In this document: positions 57,230 to 64,000 of the stretch, in pieces
How positions within the stretch are numbered: position 1 is the first letter of the stretch
How the letters are laid out: each line of letters begins with the position of its first letter
NCBI GenBank assembly: GCA_029216955.1
Contig: JANAVB010003400.1
Coordinates: forward strand, 16,225,371-16,289,370
DNA from: Iris pallida
Taxonomy: Eukaryota > Streptophyta > Magnoliopsida > Asparagales > Iridaceae
Direction of reading: 5' to 3'
DNA length: 64,000 nt
Translations under genes and position numbers: made by a program
The notes under the pieces: generated by a model
What the model was told of the DNA's origin: nothing
Databases searched by the model: none
What the model saw: the letters and a program-made list of their open reading frames with translations, nothing else

Positions 57230-57560
57230 TCCAAAACGCACGAATCGGCTACGTGGCTCGTCGGGGAAGAGGATGACGGCGAAGGGGAGCTCGCCCAGGG
57301 GTGCGCCCGGCTCGCGCGCGGTCGTGGGGGGGCTCGCCGGCGGCGGCGGTGGCCGGGGCGGCGCACGGCCTGCTGCTGTGCGCGTGCGCTGTCGCACCTT
57401 GCTGCGAGCTGCTGCTGCAGCTGCGCTTGCGCACGTGGGGGCGGCCCAGGCCGACCACGACGGCGGCGGCTGTGGTGCGGGCGACCAGGCGAGCAGCGGG
57501 CTGAGGTGGCGAGAGTGGGATGATGGTTGTGGCAGTGTAGGTGATGACAATGGTGATGGT
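57230..57560. repeat. GC-rich block in LTR segment C
   Basis: High-GC sequence with GCGGCGGCGG, GCTGCTGCTG and GCGCGCGG runs, producing several overlapping ORFs on both strands (for example 57080-57523 and 57273-57578). It has no conserved protein motif and sits where the related LTR at 931-3796 has its G-rich tract. Confidence 0.6.
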
Positions 57561-57574
57561 GGTGTGTCCTTCTC

Positions 57575-58190
57575 TTGAAGAAGAAGAAGAAGAAGAAGAC
57601 TAAGAAGAAGGAGTTGAGGAAGAAGAAGGAGAAGTGAGAAGGAGAGAGAGAGATGATGATGATGATGAAGAAGAGGAAAAGGGGGGGGGGCTGTACCAGT
57701 ACGGGTAGGGGGGGGTTTGCGTGTGCTGGGAAGAGGGAGAGAGTGATGTGAGGGAAAGGGTGAGAGAGAGAGAGTGAGATTATATATAATATATATAAGT
57801 GTGTGTATATATTGTATAAGGAGGGAGAGAGAAAGAGATATTTAGAGAGAGGGGGGGGGGGGGGGTTTGTGTTCGGCTGATGCATGGGGAGAGGGGGTGT
57901 GCTCACGTGGGGAGAGGAGAGAGTGAGGTGTTTGTAAAGAGAGAGAGAAAGATATTAAATGAGAGAGGGAGATATTTAATGTATATGTGTGTGTGTACAT
58001 ATATTAAATATAGAAGAGAGAGAAAGAGAGAGATGTGTTTACTTCATGAAGAAGAAAGAGAGAGGGGGGTTCGGCTGAGTGTGGGGTGAGGGGGTTTCTC
58101 TTTGTGTGGGAAGTGTACATGAGTGAGAGGAGAGATGTAACACATGTATACACGTAGGTATATATACATAGAGAGAGAAAGAGATAATAA
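57575..58190. repeat. GA-rich low-complexity region
   Basis: (GAA)n at 57580-57600, GATGATGAT at 57650-57668, GAGAGA runs, two long G runs (57681-57689 and 57851-57864) and GTGTGT runs. No gene is visible. The long minus-strand ORF here is Ser/Pro/His low complexity. Confidence 0.85.
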
Positions 58191-58339
58191 TATAAAATAA
58201 AAGAATTATATTTTCGAGTAGGCAAAAATAGGAGAACACTAGTGGGATGTATGGGCAGTCATGACAGGGCCCACACTAAACTGGGTTGGGCGTTGGGCCA
58301 AGTTGGACAAGGTCGAGGCCAATATTTAATCAAAATAAT

Positions 58340-58930
58340 AAATTAAGCAAATTAATTCATGGATGAAATAGGAGCACAAGGGAGATCGAAATTGTGGCAC
58401 GCAAGTGACACCTGCATAGTTGGCTCAAAACAGGCCAGAGCCATATATTGGGTCGACTGGATTGGACCGATGTCGGGCCCGGAAATTAAATTGGAATTTA
58501 AGTCAGGTTTTACGGCAGATAATTAATTGGCCTAAATTGAACCGAAAGTTGTGCGAAGGAAATAGAGCACAAAATGGAGTGTCTGAGTGGGACACGAAGG
58601 TCAGGGGTGAAGAGCATCTCGAGTAGATCAGGCATGACAAATTGGTTTCGAGAAAATGACAGGTCTGGTGCTCCTAAATTAAAAGTCACGGCAACGCGCA
58701 TACGAAGATCAAAAATAAAAGTGGGAATAATTAATCAATGATTAATTGGTCTAATTTGACCCGAAGTTGCGCGATACAAAAGGAGCACAAGGGAACGAGT
58801 TTGGATGGGACACCATATATCAACATGAAGGTAATCTCGTCTACTACAAACTTCAAGAAGGAAGTTTCCAGAGACTGGCATCCCTGATGCTCTAGAATTC
58901 CAAGTCACGGTAAAGAGCATTAAATAATAA
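58340..58930. repeat. Degenerate ~220-bp repeats, about two to three copies
   Basis: AATTAATTGG(C/T)CTAA(A/T)TTGA(A/C)CCGAA(A)GTTG(T/C)GCG followed by GGAGCACAAGGGA-like text occurs near 58520 and 58735, with a more diverged copy near 58340-58400. Each copy ends with an 'AAGTCACGG' box (58683, 58908). Confidence 0.65.
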
Positions 58931-59004
58931 TAACTAATTAAATCAAAATTAATTATCGAGAATAAATCATTTAGGAAATTCGAAAAAAATTCCAGAAATT
59001 CAGG

Positions 59005-60181
59005 GGGCTTACCTGTTGACCTGTTTAACCTAGATTAGACTTAGGGTTGACCAGTTGACCAAAGTCAACTATACGTCAACCTTGACCCAGTTTGTCTTAG
59101 ATTGACCTAGATGTTAGTATGTCTTTTGACCCTGATCAGCTCTTGTATTATTTCATCTTTAGGTCTGTGGCTTTACTCTGAACCCTGATTCATATTGACA
59201 GCAGGACCCCAGGCGAGTACATTCTCTGATAATAATTCTGTTTTATGATATCGTTTTTGTTTCTAGTATTTAGTGTAGATATCCTTGTTCTCTTGACACA
59301 TTGTTCACACGGATTGGTATTTGTTGGATCCCGTCATAAGATGTTATTCCTCTTATATATGGTATGCCTTGTGCAAGTCTTCATTGTTTCCTTGTTCATA
59401 GTATAGATACGATTCCTGTGAAGGAGAGCTACTTCACAGAGAATGCGTGTCATGACGTGTCATGACTGGATCCACTATATTAGTCAGGGATGGGGGTGTT
59501 AGCGTAGATATGTGATCAATACCCCACAGATATTGTATCATCATTGTATAGTGTTAATCATACACTCACGTATGATTAGCCAGGCCAAACATTGTATCAA
59601 GTTCTAAGCCGGTCACATGTTGAAACTAGTGCTAAACTCACATAGATATAGTTCCAGATTCTTGTACATGATTTATACTATTTTTCCTGTTCTTACATTC
59701 AGTTACAGTCTTGACATGCCTTACCATGATTCATGTACACATTATTTACCTCGTATATTCTCTCTATTTACTGCTACATGTTCAATATCGTCTAATTAGA
59801 ACTGTTATTTGAGATTTGTACTCGTTCCGCTCCTGACTGGATATGTTATGAAAATATTACAGATGTTGATGCTAACTGAGGTGGTTCCCACTATTCTTCT
59901 CTATGAGTTGCCTGGTAGTTATCCTTAGTTAGTCCTGTTGTTCCTTCTTTATTTTCCTGTCTTATGATCATTGTAGATTCTAGTTGTTCTAGTGATATTG
60001 TTATTATTTCTTGTCTTATCTTCCTTAGTTTTCGAGTTGTGACATGAGTACATTTCTAGTTATGGATTCTTAGATGTTGTAGTTAGTATAGTATACTTGA
60101 CAGCGTTCTACCGCCGATACCGCGGCGTAGGCTGGGCATGGCCCACGTATTCGTACCCGTATATCCGGGTGCGGGTCGTGA

Positions 60182-60183
<2 letters not shown>
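59005..60183 (+). repeat. LTR segment D (plus orientation, 5'-truncated)
   Basis: From CTGTTGACCTGTTTAACCTA to GCGGGTGCGGGTCGTGACA it is the reverse complement of 54941 to about 56120 in segment C, with few differences by eye. It matches C much better than segment B does, including the TCATGACACGTCATGAC stretch at 59447-59465 (compare 55685-55702). It ends exactly at the LTR terminus and is followed by a TA tract. Confidence 0.8.

Positions 60184-60247
<64 letters not shown>
60184..60247. repeat. (TA)n microsatellite
   Basis: About 63 bp of pure TA directly after the LTR terminus TGACA of segment D. Confidence 0.95.
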
Positions 60248-60250
<3 letters not shown>

Positions 60251-60629
60251 TACTCATGATCTACTACTATATTAGTATCTACTTGGGGCTATATGATACT
60301 ATACCTATTCCCTAGACTAAAGTACTTACTTGTATAGCCTATTACCCATGTTACATCTATATTCATATATCAAGTACTCAAGATACAAGCCTTATCCCCA
60401 TATTGATACCACACTTGAACTCCTGAAGCCAAGTCTTCACTCCAGGTTCAACTGTAACCCTATACCTTCAATTCCTTATTCAACTCCTCTCTTATTACAG
60501 TTCAGTCCTAACTGAACCTACTTTCTTCTCAAATTTTCCCAGGTAACATATGCTAAGCTCCCTAACATTCAGTTTAAAGACAAACCCTTATCTATCTAAC
60601 ACACACACACTCTCTCTCTCTAACCCATT

Positions 60630-60671
<42 letters not shown>

Positions 60672-62680
60672 CTGCCCTACTGCCAAACTCCTATACTAAT
60701 ACCCTGCTGCCATCATAATGCCAACAGTCTAACACCCCTTACCTTTATTTCTCTATATCTTTTGCTGCTACAAATAGTAGGTACATACCCTCATACCCAT
60801 ATCCATGTCTACTCTTCACTGTCAGTTTAATTTTTTCCCCATATTGGTCCAGCCCAACTGACTGAACACCTATTCTAAATCTCCTTCTTCACTGGTGTGT
60901 CCTGCTACAATATTAGCTTGTAAATATCTGATACTCTCATTGGCCCCAAGAAACTCAAGGTCTGACACCCTTAGTTCTAACTGGCCTTCATAGCTGCCCC
61001 CTCTCATCGCAATTCGAGCCTCCAAGCTCAACAGAAATGTGAGGATGTAAATAATATACATATACATGTGAAACATTTAGATTATATACATATGAGATAT
61101 CCCCAAACCAGATTTTTATTTGATTAGAGTATCAGATGACTGATACACTCCAATGCCAATCAATTCCCTTAAACCCAGGCTGCAACAACTGCAACCCTGA
61201 CCACACTCGATCACAAGGCATCCCTACATAGGTCTATGCAGTCCAAGCCTACCTGGCCAATCTGTACACAAGTGCACCTTCCCATATTTCTAATATGAGA
61301 GGAAAAACTTGTGATACTCTAACCCAATTTGATACCTATAAGTCATTGGCCCAATTCTAAACTGCCTTGCTGCATGCCCTGTGGCTGGGTTAATTACTCA
61401 TATCCTTCTCTTCTTATTAGTCCAAGTGGACTGACATGCAGTCCCTTCACTGAACCCTTCTTCTGCTGATTTGAACCCCCTTACAAACTAAACCCTTTAT
61501 CAACCATTGATATAATTTAGGATACTATACCAATGTTAAGATTCCTACTTAAAGGTAGTACATATATACCATGTTATAACTATATGTTTATATTGTACAT
61601 ATATATTTTTATATCTATTTTAGACACACACACTTATCTATCTATATTAGGTATAAACAAGTTTCTTATCCTACTTAACCTCTTCAACTCAGTTGCAACT
61701 GATTTTCCCCCAATTCATCCTTCCTTCACTCACTACAACCTGACTGTGCACTCTTGGTTAATCCAAAAGAATGAGCCCCTATACTGTTCGACCCCCTTCT
61801 GATATCAGTTAATACTTAAGGTATCAGTCACACTTACCTTCCCTCTCTTAATTACTGCTGCAGGGTCTAATCTCGAGCTCCCAACTCCAAGTATCTTGTA
61901 TCCTCTGATACTCCAAGTATCATTTGACTGAACCTCATACTAGTTAAGGCCAAACATCACCCTCTATATAAAACTCTTGGATATAGGTCTATTGCCCCAG
62001 ATTTCTGATACATTGATCCTATACTACCTCTGATACATGCCCTGCCGAGTCCCTTTCTCACTGCTATTTCCTAACCACAATACACACCCCCATGTATCTG
62101 TAGGATACCTCCTATATCCTCTAATACTTGCTACACACTTAAGCCCCCAAACCAGAACTTTGATACTCACAAGTCATTGGCCAAAATGGCCATACAAAAT
62201 TCACTGTTCAGTGAACTAAACCTCCAAAAATTTGGATGTTTTACCCTGCCCTGCTGCTGTGCTTGCCTGCAGGCAGGGTCGTTCTGCTGCTACTGCTGCA
62301 CTTTTTAATAGTAAGGGAGCACACTCACACCATTGTCAAACCAAGCCAAACCAAGCATTCGCCAAGCCAAGGCATCCAACCTCTGCTCTGTCCTTAACCT
62401 CCCTCACACCAAGCATACACAGGCATGTACACCTATAGACGCTCATAACCTATCTACATCAGACCTAAGTGTCTGATACACAATCCTCCCTTGGTAACCT
62501 ACCATATATAACAAATAACCCCTCATACAGACACATACCAATAGACCGATATGCACACATAGGTTTTTAATATACCTATTATATGTATTCTCTGATATTT
62601 GTGTACATCCCACTGCTTGTATAGCAGTTAACCCAATTTCCACGTATCCTATATGCATGCAACCACTACATGATACCATT

Positions 62681-62682
<2 letters not shown>
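60248..62682. other. Intergenic-like AT-rich DNA, no gene recognised
   Basis: C- and T-rich plus strand with many scattered CTGATAC/GATACT words (for example 60925, 61130, 61800-62040, 62470), an AC run (60598-60610) and CT/GT runs (60611-60670). Only short ORFs without motifs occur. The repeated GATAC words may reflect an LTR or other repeat of unknown family. Confidence 0.4.
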
Positions 62683-62758
<76 letters not shown>

Positions 62759-62773
62759 AATATATATATATAA

Positions 62774-62839
<66 letters not shown>

Positions 62840-62841
62840 AA

Positions 62842-62875
<34 letters not shown>

Positions 62876-62898
62876 TAAATATATATATATATAAATAT
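62683..62898. repeat. Compound microsatellite: (CA)n (TA)n (A)n (TA)n
   Basis: About 52 bp of CA (62683-62734), then TA with scattered AA (to about 62834), an A run of about 26 (62834-62859), then TA again. Confidence 0.95.
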
Positions 62899-63038
62899 AT
62901 ACATACTTTAGAGATGCAAATATATACTTACTTATACATATTTACACATATAGGATGCATATGTTACTGGTGCACTCTCATCATTATAGCCACACACACA
63001 CAACATATACATGTATACACATATACATGTGGCTCTAA

Positions 63039-63040
<2 letters not shown>

Positions 63041-63118
<78 letters not shown>
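63041..63118. repeat. (TA)n microsatellite
   Basis: About 77 bp of pure TA. Confidence 0.95.
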
Positions 63119-64000
63119 CCATTAGAAAATCAACTAGAGAGCCTACCACATGTATGACCTATCCAAATATACTATCAAAACTGAAAATAAGGCTCAACCT
63201 AGCCTATGGGGCATTCCTACAAACACTTGGTGTGTCACCCTCGGATTTCTTCCAAGCGTGGCACAAAACCTAACCAAACTTCCAAATGAGGATTAAATAG
63301 AGCCTATAAATCATTCCTAAGGGTCATCCCTACACATGGGTGAGTTCTTATGGGCTCCATATCAAAATTTGAATCAAAATGACAAGGTGAGAGAGTGTTA
63401 TACCTATTGGGAGTGGTTTTCCAATGAACAATCCAAAGGACACGAACTCGACAAGAACTTCTCTAGCAAATGGACTCTCTTCCTTGCTCCTAGCTCCACA
63501 ATCCTTGTAGGCTCCTTCTCCTTGAAAGAATATGAGGAATGGTGGAAAAAAGAGTGAGATTGAGAGAAGAATCAATGGTGGGAGCTCTTCTTTTGTAAAG
63601 AACTCAAAATTTGGAACATGGAGGCTAGAATGAATGAAGTAAGAGGAAGAGGAGTCCCTTCTAAGTGGTCGGCCATAAGAACTAGGTTAGGAATGTTTGA
63701 GTTGTCTAAATAGCCCTCTAAGTTGTCATTTGGTTAATATAAATGCAATACAAGGGTTTGGGGTTATTTTGGACAATAATCTAATCTCCTAATGTATTAA
63801 ATGGTCATGAATAATTAGTCTAGTTACACTAGTCTAATGAGTTGGTTTGTGGGCCATGCCTTGCTAATTATTGGGCTTCAGACTAGTGTCTAAGCTATCC
63901 GGGTCACTAACATAAGTCAAAATCTAGAAGAAACTCAAACCCGACTAAACTAATCCCCAAAATACAATATTAATAATAAATATTCACAAATATTAGAATG
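63119..64000. other. Non-coding DNA, possibly part of another LTR
   Basis: Moderate AT content, no motif-bearing ORF. Order and composition (GA-rich stretch 63540-63660, then AT-rich end with CTAGTC/GACTAG words) resemble the LTR-like flanks at 37900-38100 and 39500-39600, but no terminus is visible before the window ends. Confidence 0.3.

Larger units (their letters stand above)
52455..57230. repeat. Large inverted repeat (palindrome) centred at about 54938
   Basis: Left arm 52455-54936 and right arm 54941-57230 are reverse complements along their whole length, with only four bases (CACC) between the innermost matching bases. Near the centre the match is exact for more than 30 bp (TTCGTACCCGTATATCCGGG and its complement). 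Outside the centre the arms differ by point changes and small indels. Confidence 0.9.
54941..59004 (-). mobile_element. LTR segment C: candidate complete solo LTR (~4.06 kb, minus)
   Basis: The plus strand begins TCACGACCCGCACCCGGATA (LTR 3' end GGGTCGTGA(CA) on minus). The likely LTR start on the minus strand is near 59004 (CAGGTAAGCCCCCTGAATTT, close to a TGTAA-CCCCC start). In order along the plus strand are a gene-poor U5/R-like region, the GTCAA block, a TATA-like box at 57099-57104, a GC-rich block (57230-57560), GA-rich repeats (57570-58140) and degenerate ~220-bp repeats (58340-58930). No gag or pol flanks it. The outer boundary is inferred. Confidence 0.5.

Noticed and set aside
57080..57906. 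Minus-strand ORF of ~256 codons and overlapping plus-strand ORFs
   Set aside because: Low-complexity Pro/His/Ser and Arg/Ala text from GC-rich and GA-rich repeats within an LTR.

Overview
The window is plant (angiosperm) repeat DNA with no intact host gene. It is a stack of decayed transposable elements inserted into one another. The plant assignment rests on the families seen: Tekay/Del-type chromoviruses with a C-terminal chromodomain, a Tat/Ogre-like Ty3/Gypsy element with a G-patch, a plant L1 LINE with a DUF4283-like ORF1, and a CACTA-like element with plant En/Spm (Ptta-type) protein remnants. It also rests on exon fragments that read as the plant genes UPL3 (HECT ubiquitin ligase) and TOR (target of rapamycin kinase).

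Left half (1-39.9 kb). The oldest visible layer is a minus-strand Tat/Ogre-like Gypsy element. Its N-terminal ORF, gag, zinc knuckle and a G-patch lie at 33009-37058, a protease core at 13867-14273, and the protease tail with a second G-patch at 3797-4690. Three elements interrupt it. (1) A minus-strand chromovirus runs off the left edge; its 5' LTR is 931-3796, with a leader and the start of gag at 1-930. (2) A ~9.2-kb CACTA-like element (4691-13866) carries Ptta-type fragments at both ends, a ~228-bp tandem repeat, and exon/intron fragments of TOR and UPL3. (3) A plus-strand Tekay/Del chromovirus (14274-33008) has TSD ATCAA, a 3037-bp 5' LTR, and gag, PR, RT, RNase H, IN and chromodomain, all broken. 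A nearly full-length L1 LINE (22999-30246) sits in the TA tract of its 3' LTR.

Middle (38.1-49.8 kb). A second minus-strand chromovirus has pol at 47390-49784 and its PPT and 3' LTR at and below 39800. It is interrupted by a 7.4-kb LTR element without recognisable coding (39943-47384; LTRs of ~2.44 kb, tRNA-Met-type PBS, imperfect TSD ATACC/ATATC).

Right part (49.8-64 kb). A cluster of chromovirus-type LTR pieces in alternating orientation forms large inverted repeats. The most striking is a palindrome centred at about 54938 with arms over 2.2 kb. The remaining 3.8 kb is AT-rich, microsatellite-rich DNA with no gene I can recognise.

Nothing here encodes a working pathway. The most interesting content is the double gene-fragment capture inside the CACTA-like element, the inverted LTR cluster, and the non-coding LTR element. 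Percentages were not computed; similarity statements are by eye.
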